64,000 bases of DNA, taken from positions 16,209,260-16,273,259 of the forward strand of contig NC_136005.1 of NCBI RefSeq assembly GCF_048128805.1, given 5' to 3'. Of the stretch, positions 18,705 through 34,452 are shown in pieces. The position numbers and the translations under genes are program-made. This stretch comes from Centroberyx gerrardi (taxonomy: Eukaryota; Chordata; Actinopteri; Beryciformes; Berycidae). The notes beneath the pieces were generated by a model. That model was not told where the DNA came from. It saw only the letters and a list, made by a program, of their open reading frames with translations, and did not search any database. The stretch's first letter is position 1. The number at the start of each line of letters is the position of its first letter.

Positions 18705-20267
18705 CTGCTTTTATCTTTCTGTTTGTACCTCACTTGACCACTTTTGTCTCTGGGGCAAATATTTAGAGGTCTTGAAAGTTGCTGAATTCTTTTTAAATGT
18801 GACAACTGTGAAGCCGTCGGAATCCCTTTCTTGGCCTGTGAAAACATAAATATTGAATGACGTGAATCAATCTAGGTCTATAAAGCCCCCTATACCTGTT
18901 TGCACAGCACCTGCCTATGAGATACTGCAAACTAAAATATATTACCTGGATGAAAGAGAAATCTAAGATGGCAGAGATTATTAGAAAAGAAGTTCAGATC
19001 ACTATCAATGGTTAACTTACAAATGGAAGTGCCAGGAGTTAGAAGCCAAGTTGTTCTGTACTCTGTTTTGTTTCTAAGACATTGAAAAAACATATGGTGT
19101 ACTCAATACACCATTATGTTCTTCTTAGTAACTATAGTCTTTAAATATCCCAGAGGCCACTTATCTTCTATGAAAACAAAGCTGATTGCTTTGTTTTCAT
19201 AGAAGATAAGTGGCCTCTGGGAGGAACTTAGACGTTTTTTCAGTCTGAGTGCAAATATTCACATCTAGAGCCATAACACACCTTTGACTGAGACATTCCT
19301 AAAGGCTAGCTCTTCAGGGCTGGTGAAGGGCCGAATGGTCACTTTGCTATGCCTGGCTGTATGCCCTGGTCTGCAGGAGTCTCCTCTTGAGACTTTTGAA
19401 GACTTAGATGCTCTCAACATAAAGTACCTGAAAAAGGCAAAGAAATAAGTTGATTTTTTTTTTTAGAAACACTGCAAATGCCTGTATTGCTTCTTCTTCA
19501 TCTTATTGCAATTCCACAGACAAAACAATAAACTGCAGTCCAGGCCTGACACTGTGTAATAAGAGTACCTTATTGTGTTATTCAGAAGTCCTTGCTTTGC
19601 ATTTATGTCACAGTTGTTTTTTTGTTTAGAGATGTTGGATGTTCCCTGGCCACCACAGTCTATGGCCAGAGACAGGTCAGGCTCATGGCGGGAGGCAAGG
19701 CACGCTCCAGGAAGCTGACGGAGAAGTCTGTTTTTCTGAGGGAAATATTGGTTGATGTAAATATCTGTGGGAATTGTAATTGTGCCTTATTTGCAGTTTG
19801 ATTACAGAGACATGGAGGTTACTTGCCCTTGCATGTTTATCCAGGATATCTTTTGAATAGTGGTCCCACACACTGCATGAAGCGACAAGTCTGCTTGTCA
19901 TATCACGACAAATTCTGTGATCCTGTTATGCTGCTGGGGCAAACAGATACACACAGAGCCCTCACGATAACATTGGCTAACGTTAATCGATGTTTAATCA
20001 ACGTTAATTAAATTAAATAAGCTGGCTAGGTTACAATTTCCCCTACAAGTTAACTAACGTTAGCCTGCCCCGTGTACTAACGATAGCTAACGTCAAGTAA
20101 GCCTTTCGCTTGTTGCCAAGTTGTCGTTATTGCCTTCCTGGTGTTAACCAGTCTTACATTTTGAAGTTAACCGCAAGCTATTTGGTTACCAAAGTTATAA
20201 CACACTTCAGCTAAGTCAGTCTTACTGACTTACGTTCCTTCTCTGCTTCACTTACCAATGTTGACAT
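16177..20267 (-). CDS. Unrecognised 520-residue protein, candidate cilium-associated gene
   Basis: I do not recognise this family. The model has eight minus-strand exons: 20267-20256 (MSTL), 19735-19569, 19427-19282, 18962-18946 (17-nt microexon), 18151-18016, 17863-17758, 17667-17508 and 16995-16177 (TAA). Frames close exactly. The intron after 17758 has a GC donor (AG|GCAAGC). The protein has no signal peptide or membrane helix. It is Ser/Pro/Thr- and Arg-rich and probably largely disordered. A basic helix-like stretch (LEKRRRGKEKEERL) lies at about residues 304-317, and the C-terminal exon (249-520) holds the motif NKRNFMFISKPLPNNTMNIR. The two smallest exons are the least certain. An RFX-type X-box lies 52 bases upstream of the ATG, which hints at a ciliary or flagellar role; that is inference. 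The 3' end is close (plus-strand TTTATT at 16031-16036). Confidence 0.75.
18665..18702. repeat. (GT)n microsatellite
   Basis: About 17 GT units in the intron between the 17-nt microexon and the 18151-18016 exon of the unrecognised gene. Confidence 0.9.
19148..19222. repeat. Perfect hairpin, 35-bp arms and 5-nt loop
   Basis: Arms 19148-19182 and 19188-19222 are exact reverse complements around TGATT. The arm begins TCCCAGAGGCCACTTATCTT. It lies in an intron of the unrecognised minus-strand gene, between the 19427-19282 exon and the microexon. Perfect arms mean it is recent or maintained. It may be a tiny palindromic element or a hairpin RNA source; no target duplication is obvious. Confidence 0.85.
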
Positions 20268-20318
20268 TGTGATGGACAGTGTAGCCTAAAACTTTGTGCT
20301 GCTGTAGTGAACGCTTAT

Positions 20319-20332
20319 GTTTCCATAGCAAC
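20319..20332. promoter_or_regulatory. RFX-type X-box
   Basis: GTTTCCATAGCAAC fits the X-box consensus (GTNRCC, spacer, RGYAAC). It is 52 bases upstream of the ATG (20267) of the unrecognised minus-strand gene, the usual place for RFX sites of ciliary genes. Confidence 0.6.
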
Positions 20333-21133
20333 ACTGCAGCACTGGGAGGTGACGTAAAAACAAACAAAAAAAAAACCCGATTTGCGCTCAAATAGGGACT
20401 GACTAACAAATACCCACACATCAGTAGTTGATGGTCTATAATCTACTTTTTTTCCTTTTAATCATAAATAAATGATTGCAAGAAAAAAAAAGATTAATAC
20501 CACCACGCCATTGACTGCATTCAGTGTACCCTGCGAACCATTTCAACCAAACTGCAGTTAAGATAACATTTACAGTGTATTATGACAGGAGAAAAGATTT
20601 TTGCTAATTATGCTCATCTTCCTCAAAGTACACTAGGCCAAATGCATGAAAGAAGCTGCTTCAGCAACAGCCTCATTTAATCAAGAGTGTCTGAAAGAGG
20701 TGTTGGCAGGCCTATATGGGTATAATAACTGATATGTATATGATTGCTTTGTTATGGCATTTTCACATCCTTATTTTTAGTCTGTCTTCCTTGAAGCATC
20801 TTCCCCTCTGGTATCACATCTGTTCAGCTGTGTAGTGCCACTATTTGTACTATGGGGCTTAGAGAGAAAGGTTCCACATAAGCTGATATCTTTTATGAGT
20901 CAACTTTGTTTTCTGTCTGCACTGATTACTTGTTCCTCAGGGACAAAATTTCCCCCAACAACACCCAGGTCTGTTCATAATCTCAATAATTAGAATGTCT
21001 TAGCCAGCCTAAAAGAATATCTGCAGTTTTGTTTGAATGATTTTTACATATTGATTTGAATGATTGTAATTTACTTTGTGCCACTGAAAAGTCTTATATG
21101 AAGAAGGTTGTTGTTATTATTATTGGTTTCAGA

Positions 21134-21178
<45 letters not shown>

Positions 21179-21914
21179 CAGGCTGTCAGTGGGGATCTTC
21201 TGTACCGAAGCCGTGGCTGAGACCATGACTTGGACTAATGTGGCACAGACATTCCCAGTTTCAGCAAGCACACTATTAATGATGATGATTGTTTATTATT
21301 ATGGTGAAAAATAAATTAGTCACTACACTAGCTGTATACTATAGCCACACAATAAGAGACTGCCATGTTACTATTCAACCACAAGATGGAGGCAAAAGAT
21401 AGACAAATGATGCCACCAAGGCCAGTTTGAGTTCTTCTCTATAGTATGTTTTGACATGAAGAACTCAACCCTAATGCCAAAAACAATCCTATAGCATTTG
21501 CTTATATACCAAGAATTATGTGAATTCAACTATTATTATTTACTAATATTATTAAATTACCAAAAATGTTGCTCTGCAGACACCAGCATGTTTTCACCAT
21601 TAAATTGGACATAGTACCATCCCATGATAGAAATCTTTAACTATAGATTTCATATAAATATATATGACCAGTAGATGAGGTGCAGCACTTTGCCCTCCAA
21701 CCAAGGCCACTTCGCTGACCTGACCTTGAAAAGGCCCATGTGTATTTTGGCAGGTGGTTGTGGGACAGAAACCTGGTGTTTCTCTGATAAGAAATGTGTC
21801 TCTGCCTGTGCCACGTTGTCATACAGTCAGCACAGTCATTGAGAGTCAAGCACTGCTTCATTCATTCATTTTCCTCCGAGCAGAACCAGCAGGGCCTAGC
21901 ATCTGGTCTGAGCC
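20333..21914. other. Intergenic region upstream of the unrecognised gene and aqp12
   Basis: No coding exon was seen. It holds an A-rich tract near 20368-20385, a (GT)n tract at 21135-21175, and otherwise unstructured AT-rich sequence. The aqp12 5' UTR should occupy the last part; a purine- and CpG-poor leader runs into the ATG at 21915. Confidence 0.45.
21135..21175. repeat. (GT)n microsatellite
   Basis: About 20 GT units in the intergenic gap before aqp12. Confidence 0.9.
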
Positions 21915-23209
21915 ATGTCTGGACTGAACGCATCTCTTGGATACTTCCTGGCTGTCGTCACGTTTGGAGCCTTAGTCAGAACGCTCCTTAAGAAATGGCC
22001 GCGTTTTAGCTTCATAGTGGAGTTTGCTTCGTCTTTCATGCTAGTGGCATGCTGGTTGGAAGTGCAGACCATTGTAGAGGTGGGCCAGTGGGCTGGGGGC
22101 CTGGGTCCTGATGTCTGTATAACCATCCTGTTTGTGGTGCTGCTGACTCATGGTGTGATCTGTGGCAGCGCCTCAGGGAATCCCTCCTTGGTCCTGCTCA
22201 AGTTCCTGCAGCTAGAAGCCTCCACCCTGCCCACTGTCCTAGCTTTACCAGCCCAGTTCCTAGGGGCCCATCTAGCCCTTCTTGTTGCTGTGTACTACTG
22301 GGGCCTGGAGCTGACAGACATGCACATGATCAAGAACCTGATGGCTAGAGAGTGCAGCACTTCCCTACTGGTCTCTTTGCTGCAGGGTTTCTTCACTGAG
22401 TGTGTGTGCACACTCATCTTTCACCTGCTCCACCTGAGCCTTCGACGTAGATCAGCGCTGATCCAGGTTCCCCTCGTTGCCATTTTGCTCACTTCCCTGT
22501 CCCATGCAGGTAAGTTTCTACTGAACCTGGACTCCACCTTGGTGTCAATCATGGAAATCATGCTCATTTTCTTCCTAGACCTCACAAAGGATCCCAGAGA
22601 TTTAAGCATGTTGTAACACATTGCTTTGACATTTGTCTGGTTCTTGCCATGCACCATATGAGCACCTCAGATCTTTAAAAGTTTGCTTTGTGCATATTTT
22701 AACAACATAGGAAAAACCTTTTTACCATTGTTTAAATGAAAAACAAGAGCATCATGATACAAATTTTGTCTTTAATCTTCACTCAGAAAGAGACTTTAAC
22801 CAGTATAACAGAGAGTGACTAACAGAAACATTACTTTTCCATTCCATTTTGCAGCCAGCGGCTATACTTCAGCTTACATGAATCCATCTCTGGCCTATGG
22901 CCTTACCTTCTACTGTCCTGGATTCACCTTCACAGAGTATGCAGTAGTCTACTGGCTTGGACCCCTTACAGGTAAAGTACATCAAAATAAAATATACACC
23001 ATAATGATGTGTATCAACAGTAGTTGTTTAAATGTAAACATATTGGTAACATGAATATATGTTTTCTAGGCATGAGTCTGGCTCTTTTCTTGTACATGGG
23101 CCATATTCCAAGGATTTTTGCCAAGAACCTGCTATATTGTCAGAAGACACGTTTCAGAGTGCCAAAGGGGAACGGTGTGGGGGACCGAGGAGAGAAAAAG
23201 AAAATGTAA
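21915..23209 (+). CDS. aqp12: Aquaporin-12-type (unorthodox) aquaporin
   Basis: Intracellular-type aquaporin of the AQP11/12 group; AQP12 is pancreas-enriched in mammals. Exons are 21915-22509, 22855-22971 and 23070-23209 (TAA), 283 residues. About six hydrophobic helices are visible. The match to AQP12 is clearest at MSGLNASL, the ELTDMHMIKNLMA loop, YWLGPLTGM and KNLLYCQKTRFRVPKG. The first pore box is NPS (residues 89-91) and the second is also NPS (208-210), where human AQP12 as I recall has NPT and NPA. The C terminus is basic (GEKKKM). The start ATG gives the conserved family N terminus, and all junctions are GT-AG. AQP11 is excluded by the lack of its NPC box and by the C-terminal match. 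Confidence 0.93.
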
Positions 23210-23290
23210 AAGTATCAAAAACTGTGTATTTTTATTTTTTTTTAAATTCACCTTTTAGAAAATAAATACTTGAGACTGACAAAAATTATT
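23210..23290 (+). terminator. aqp12: aqp12 3' UTR and poly(A) signal
   Basis: A canonical AATAAA lies at 23261-23266, 52 bases after the stop, giving a very short 3' UTR. Confidence 0.75.
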
Positions 23291-25536
23291 GGGTCTACAA
23301 TAATTCACATAAAATATAAACCTGTATGTACACAGAATGTAAAATATTTCAGGATAAAAAGACTATTAACAAACCTGTATCCATGTCATTCTTGTCAGTT
23401 GTTTTCAATAAAACTATATAACATGGTTTATTTTGCTCTAATTTGTTAAATGGAGGTTTTGTCATATTGCATCTCTTTAACGTCCATGTTAAGCTGATAA
23501 AAATGAAAGTCAAACCATTTTTGAGTTCCAATTGTAATTTTGAAAAAGGCAAAATAGTGGGAGCAGATGAGATGGGTTTGGGGGTGACAGAGGAGTGAAA
23601 ATCACACCTCAGTCACTAACCCACTAGACCCACATTTCACCAAAATATCTGCTTTCTGTCAAGATTCAGTTTCACAATCAGGTGTCAAGTATATCACTGT
23701 TGTATCACTGTACCTCTATGATAATACTAAAAACTGGGCACAGCAGATAAGTGTCACATTGCCACAACCTTTAAATAAACCAGTTTGGTCTGGTGTCAGA
23801 GGCTTGAGAACTCTTGAGAAAATGTAGCTATAATATATGAAAAGTCACTCTTTATTCATACCGGGACAGCACACAGTAAGTTTCAGGGGCAGTTTGGCTG
23901 CCAGGAGTCCAGACAGTCAACCCCACAGAACTGAAACGTGCCCCACAGACAGTTATGCATATGTCCAAAATATTCATGACAAATAACACAGTCTACTCAT
24001 GATTAGGGCTAAACTCACACTTGATTGATTTGATTACTAAAAATCAGACTGATAAATAAATGTGTTTGTTAGGTAACTAATGCCATCAAAGCACACATGA
24101 TCTATAGCGCACTGTAATAGGGCATAACCTATCGAGTCCACCAATAATTAGCTAGGTCCACTGGCTCCCTATCATGCAGGACATCCGCTATATCACTTAA
24201 CCCTAACCCTTCCCCTTCCAACCCCTGCATCTGGGTTGGAGTCAGTCATCACCACATACAGACTGAACCCCGGGCTCACAGGCTGCAACAGGTCAACATG
24301 ACATGAGGCACATGCTCATCCATTTTTAACTCAGTCTTCCAGAGAGAAATCACAGATGGGTATAGTTACATCTCTCAGGTATCCCATTACATTATAGACA
24401 CTGAGGTTCAACAGTGGACAGAAGTCTTCGAACACATAGGATTTAAAATTTCACCTTTGGTCAGAATGAATATTATGAAGAGTGATGAAGCAACAGACCC
24501 ACTCTACCAGTACTCTGGTGATGATGTGAGCCTCCTGGTTAGGAAGGGAAATACCTCTAATCTCCAATCTCTGTTTCTTTTCCCTGGTGTTTCCACACTC
24601 ATGAGGCTTCAAACGAACAGATGAACCTCATGGGAGGAACAGTGTACAAACACCTTACACCACTGTTTAACACCTCCAAACCACACCAGCTAATCAATGT
24701 GTTCTTTAACCTTCTCCTGTGGGTGTTCTACTTCAGAATGGGCCCCACTGAGCTTGTTATTGAACTGGGCCAAAACCTTGGGGACAAAGGCACTCAGGAA
24801 AACTATCAACACCTGAACCTAGAGAGGGCATCAGCACTGCCATGCATTTTTCCTGTATAATGGGCAAAGTTGAACGAAACTTTAGCCAGCTGTTAGCTAT
24901 CCCGCGAGTCAAATATCCCTCCAGACCTTGAAAGTGTTGTGTAATGATTGTGGGGAATTGTGATCCAGACAGTAGTCTGTGTTCATTGTTTTAACTCCAG
25001 CTGTTGATATAATACATAATCTGATGCTTTCCTTTTACACCATTAACCATTAAAACAAGCCATTTCTTATTAGCATAAGAGTATGGAAAAAGTGTGTAAT
25101 TTGTCACTCAAGCCTATGGAAGTAAGTCCCCATCAGCAAGTGCAATGAATCCTATGGTGACGTGAAACAACATTTCATCGATTTTACAACTACATTACGC
25201 AGTGTTAATGCACAGCCCAAAAAGAATAAATAAGCAAAATAAAAAACTCCCAAAAATGTACCTTCAATGTTACAATCACAGTGAAGCAAAGCTGTGAAAC
25301 TGTGATGTACATGGGTAACAATCTAAACATCACACACACCGCATTTTGTCTTCATCCTGGTGGCTCATCCAGTCCAGGACCACTGTCGCATCTCATCCTC
25401 CTTTCTCTCCCCGTCTTTCCTGTCTGTCTCTACTTTGATCTGTCCAATAAAAGGCAAAAATGCCCAAAAAGATGATCTTACAAAAATGAGAAGCATCAGT
25501 CCTTCATATTTCGGGATCAGGAGAAGGGAAATGCTG
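23291..25536 (-). other. aqp12-rpp21 interval, possibly long rpp21 3' UTR
   Basis: No coding exon was recognised on either strand. A minus-strand AATAAA (plus-strand TTTATT at 23851-23856) could end a long rpp21 transcript, which would make 23840-25536 its 3' UTR. No closer clear signal was seen. This is inference. Confidence 0.35.
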
Positions 25537-27337
25537 CTAGTTTCCTGCAGGACTCACACTGGGTTTTGAGGACAGGGATCCATCACCTTCTGTGTTCTTT
25601 GGCTGTACTTTAGGAGAGGGGCCTGGATCTGTGGGCGAGAAACAATTAACATTAGAGGTTAATACCGGGTTTTCCTCATGTGGGCCCTTTGTAGGCCATT
25701 CTTGCCCAAGTGTGAGATAATAACTTTGACATTTAGTTTGCAATTTCTTTCCATTCCTGAGGTATTTGGTAGCCATTCTGTGCTTTTTAACTACAGTTAT
25801 AGGCCAGTGTTCAGATACAGTGAGTTCATAAACAAGAAAGCCATCTAGATGAACTACCGTGACATTGGTGTATAGTGGTGAGTTGAGGTTTAATCACCAG
25901 GTTGTGTGTGTTTCTCCAGCTGCGCCTCAGGCTGATCTACCCACAGACGATGTTCTGGATTATTCAGTAACGTCTTGCTCTGCCCACAGCTGAGGCACCT
26001 CAACACAGTGAAGCGCGCCTTGCCTTTTTTCCCTTGTGAGACAAAGGGAACATAAAGAAAGTCAGTCATCCAAACAGAGACAATACCAAACATGATTTGG
26101 GTGGGTTATGATTTTGTATTTTGTAAACATGAAGCCTTAATTTGTCTTTTTTTTTTGTTTTATCATCATTTCATTGTGTCTAGTTGATATCAGTGTGAGC
26201 ATTACATTGCACTCTGCTTACTGTCAATCACCTGACACCCACAGGAAGAAATGGAAGTCTCTGCCAGGAAATTATCCCTCAAAACATGTCCGCTTTATTG
26301 TCACATCCTGTCTTTTTATTTACGGTGTCTTTGTTAGCCGGGACAGCAGTTCATTTCAAGCTGGGTTTGACAGCGTGAAGTTCGTATTTTAAAAATGACG
26401 AAAACCTCTAGGAAACCTGGAAATGTAATTACATACGGCATGCATTGCAAAGTGAATCTGGAAATGTAAACTGGGGTGAATGGGCTCTAACTCTAAATGA
26501 CACTGGTATTCTCCTTTAAGTTATATGGACAGACTGACTTACTTCTTTGTCTCGATGTAGCAGTTACACCTGGGACGAGCAATGAGCAGCACTTCTTGCA
26601 TAATGTTCTCTTCACTGATGGGTCTCTGCAATGTAATTCACCATTAACAGACATTGAAAACCCTACTTACACCTGGAGAAGTATTACATGGGGAAATAAA
26701 GACACTGAGACCTTGTCCATCCCGCTACAGCTGTGTTTTCCAGATTTTACACACTCATGTTCTTGATGTAAACAGCAGCCAATTAAACATTTGTTGCAAG
26801 TATAATTTTTGAAAATTCTACAATCAAATTTAATTGAATTCTCAAAAAATAAAATACATGTCCAAACAGTTTGTCAATAACAGGATTTATGTGCAACTAG
26901 CTAAATCAATCAAAAAATAACTTCATGTACTGCCAAGCCACTGATCAGCCCTAAATCCCTGGGAAGCAAAAGTTTGGCTTTTTCATAATTATGCTTTCAA
27001 AATAATCCTAACAGCAGGTCAATAAATGCCTCCAGGTAAAAACTAATGATATGAACTTACTGTCTGAGCACTAAACGTCTTGCAATGGTCTTTTGGGTGA
27101 AGCAGTAGAAACGAGCCAGCTCCACATTCTCCGGGTTTTCAGATAAAACACAATGTGCAGCCTGCAGAGGGATAAAATGCCAGCAGCTGGTTAGCGAACT
27201 AGCTAACATCAGTTAGCCATGTGAGCCATGTGTGCATTGTTGATGGCATCATGTGAGTGACTGTGACCTTAATTTCCTACCTGGTATAGATAGTTCAATC
27301 TTTGGTAGGCTTCCTTGTCTTTCAAGTAACCTGCCAT
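25537..27337 (-). CDS. rpp21: Ribonuclease P protein subunit p21
   Basis: Zinc-binding protein subunit of nuclear RNase P, which removes 5' leaders from pre-tRNA (Rpr2/Snm1/Rpp21 family). Five minus-strand exons: 27337-27281, 27161-27061, 26625-26543, 26032-25898 and 25628-25537. They give 155 residues against 154 in human. The N-terminal helices (MAGYLKDKEAYQRLNYLYQ, residues 1-19) are conserved. The four zinc ligands are present as two pairs: Cys62/Cys65 (LCKKC) and Cys93/Cys96 (CLSC). LLNNPEHRLWVDQPEAQL is a strong family match, and the last exon encodes a variable polar tail. The start is the first ATG and matches the family start. All junctions are GT-AG and in frame. Confidence 0.94.
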
Positions 27338-27612
27338 TGACACACGGAGGTCAGAAAAATAGAGTTACAATTTTGTTTTGTCTTAGCAGTTTCTTCAGCT
27401 GCTCTGTCTTCTCTGTTTTACTTCCTGGTTCCACTCAGGTACTTCCTAGTTCGTCAGAGAGGCAACGGTTGGGCGCACTCGTTTTAAGGCGCGCGGTACT
27501 CTCCCGGTCACGTGGCGGCACTGGCAAGGGCGGAGTATCTTGTCATGATGGAGTGGAGGAGCAAAGCAAACCCTCCTCTCAACAATTAGGTTACTGCAAT
27601 ACATACATACAA

Positions 27613-27644
<32 letters not shown>

Positions 27645-27960
27645 GAGTAGATTGTCTTTGTATTATAAAAATTCCTGTCTCCTCTTAAAAGAAAAGACAC
27701 TTCAAGCCAATTAAACATGCTTTTAAGAGATATATACTAGCCTTGCAGTCTGTACTGCCTGTAATAACCATAGCATATTCCCTGCTTGCTCAAAATAAAC
27801 AGAATATTGAAATTATTCTTCATTGGGTCCACTGGACATGTATGGGTAAGAAAGCTTATCAATATCCTATTAGACTGCTAAGCCATACTAGGCAATCTCC
27901 CCCCATGATGCTTCAGAGAACGTGCGCTCACTGATATTCAACACCAATCATTTCCACACC
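27338..27960 (-). promoter_or_regulatory. rpp21: rpp21 upstream region with E-box and CAA repeat
   Basis: A CpG-rich patch at about 27460-27540 contains a CACGTG E-box at 27509-27514, some 170 bases upstream of the rpp21 ATG. A (CAA)n tract lies at 27606-27640. The rest is unstructured up to the inferred 3' end of pak2. The promoter assignment is by position. Confidence 0.45.
27606..27640. repeat. (CAA)n trinucleotide repeat
   Basis: About ten CAA units with one CAT interruption. Confidence 0.85.
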
Positions 27961-27969
27961 CAAGTCACA

Positions 27970-29014
27970 AAGGCAAGAATAGCTGCATTTATTTGAGTGC
28001 GCAGACAAGGTTGTTAGTTGTCCAGAAAGAAAAAGAAACAGTCAATATACAACATTGCCTTTACCTACAGCCATTGACAGCTAACCAGTACGATATAGCC
28101 ACTCTTTTTCCAACTAGATTTAAAGTACACAATATACACATGGGAAAAGCGCATTTGTTTAGCTACGGTCCAGAATGACACAGAGGACAGAGTTCAACAT
28201 ACAATACTCATTTTTAATAAGAACAATAGAGAAGAAAGTATAAACCCTGTCAATCTAACATTTAATTTGCCTGTAAGGTGCACCTCTGCTATCAAGAGAC
28301 TAATGATACAGGGGGAAACACTGGTACAGTAGGTTTGTCAGGTGTGGCAATCCTTTAACGTCATCGTCACGATCACAATACAGGTTTAGGATGATGAATG
28401 TACTGAAATGTTTCCTATAACAGGTAGGAGAAATGTCCGTAAAACGTGGGTCAACATGGGAAAAGTTGCCATTGAATGAGACCCATTTTATAATAACAAG
28501 GGGGACAAATATGAAATTCAAGTATCAAAATAACTAAGACACTGACAAGCTGAAAAGGTAAATTACAAAGGTAGTAAAAATCACGGGAATAGAAACATTG
28601 ACACAATCAACAATACATTAGGCAACATTTTGCATTTGTTTAAGGCAGTTGATTTAAAAAAAAAAAAAAAACTAAATAGAACTAGGCATCTTCTTCATTC
28701 CAAGTTAAATATAAGCCTAGCCCTAACTTGTCACCAAAAAGTTTTGTTGTACAAAATAACTAAGCCTGACTCTGAAACTAAGCACTTTCGTTTGACTTGT
28801 CTTCTGACGTCTGAGTGAGAGTAGAGTTCATATGGACAGCGGTGGTGTTGTGCTCTAGATTTTTGGTCTTCTTCACAGTGAGGTTTGTCAGGGCTTATAA
28901 GGCTGGTGCATCAAGAGCGGGAAGCCACTCTCAGCCTATTGTCTGGCACAAAACCAAAAGAGTTGGCACAGATCTGTGCACAGCATGGGAAGGCAGGGTA
29001 GCTTGTTTGTTCAA
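27970..29014 (-). other. pak2: pak2 3' UTR (probable)
   Basis: Sequence following the pak2 stop on the minus strand. A minus-strand AATAAA corresponds to plus-strand TTTATT at 27988-27993. A poly-A run at about 28656-28671 lies inside. No other gene was seen here. Confidence 0.5.

Positions 29015-34452
<5,438 letters not shown>

Noticed and set aside
19148-19222. Calling the hairpin an miRNA gene
   Set aside because: Animal pre-miRNAs normally have bulges and a conserved arm. A perfect stem alone is not enough, so it is listed as a repeat and raised as a finding.
16177-20267. Identity of the unrecognised gene as C1orf141 because human SLC35D1 neighbours that gene
   Set aside because: Synteny alone is weak here, since most other neighbours differ from the human SLC35D1 locus, and the protein did not match what I recall of C1orf141. 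Left unnamed.
24621-24860. 79-codon open frame with a hydrophobic patch between aqp12 and rpp21
   Set aside because: No splice context, no family resemblance, and within the length expected by chance in AT-moderate DNA.
27253-27714. 153-codon plus-strand open frame opposite rpp21 exon 1
   Set aside because: It is antisense to the rpp21 first exon and promoter and ends in the (CAA)n repeat, which gives poly-Gln. No evidence of coding.
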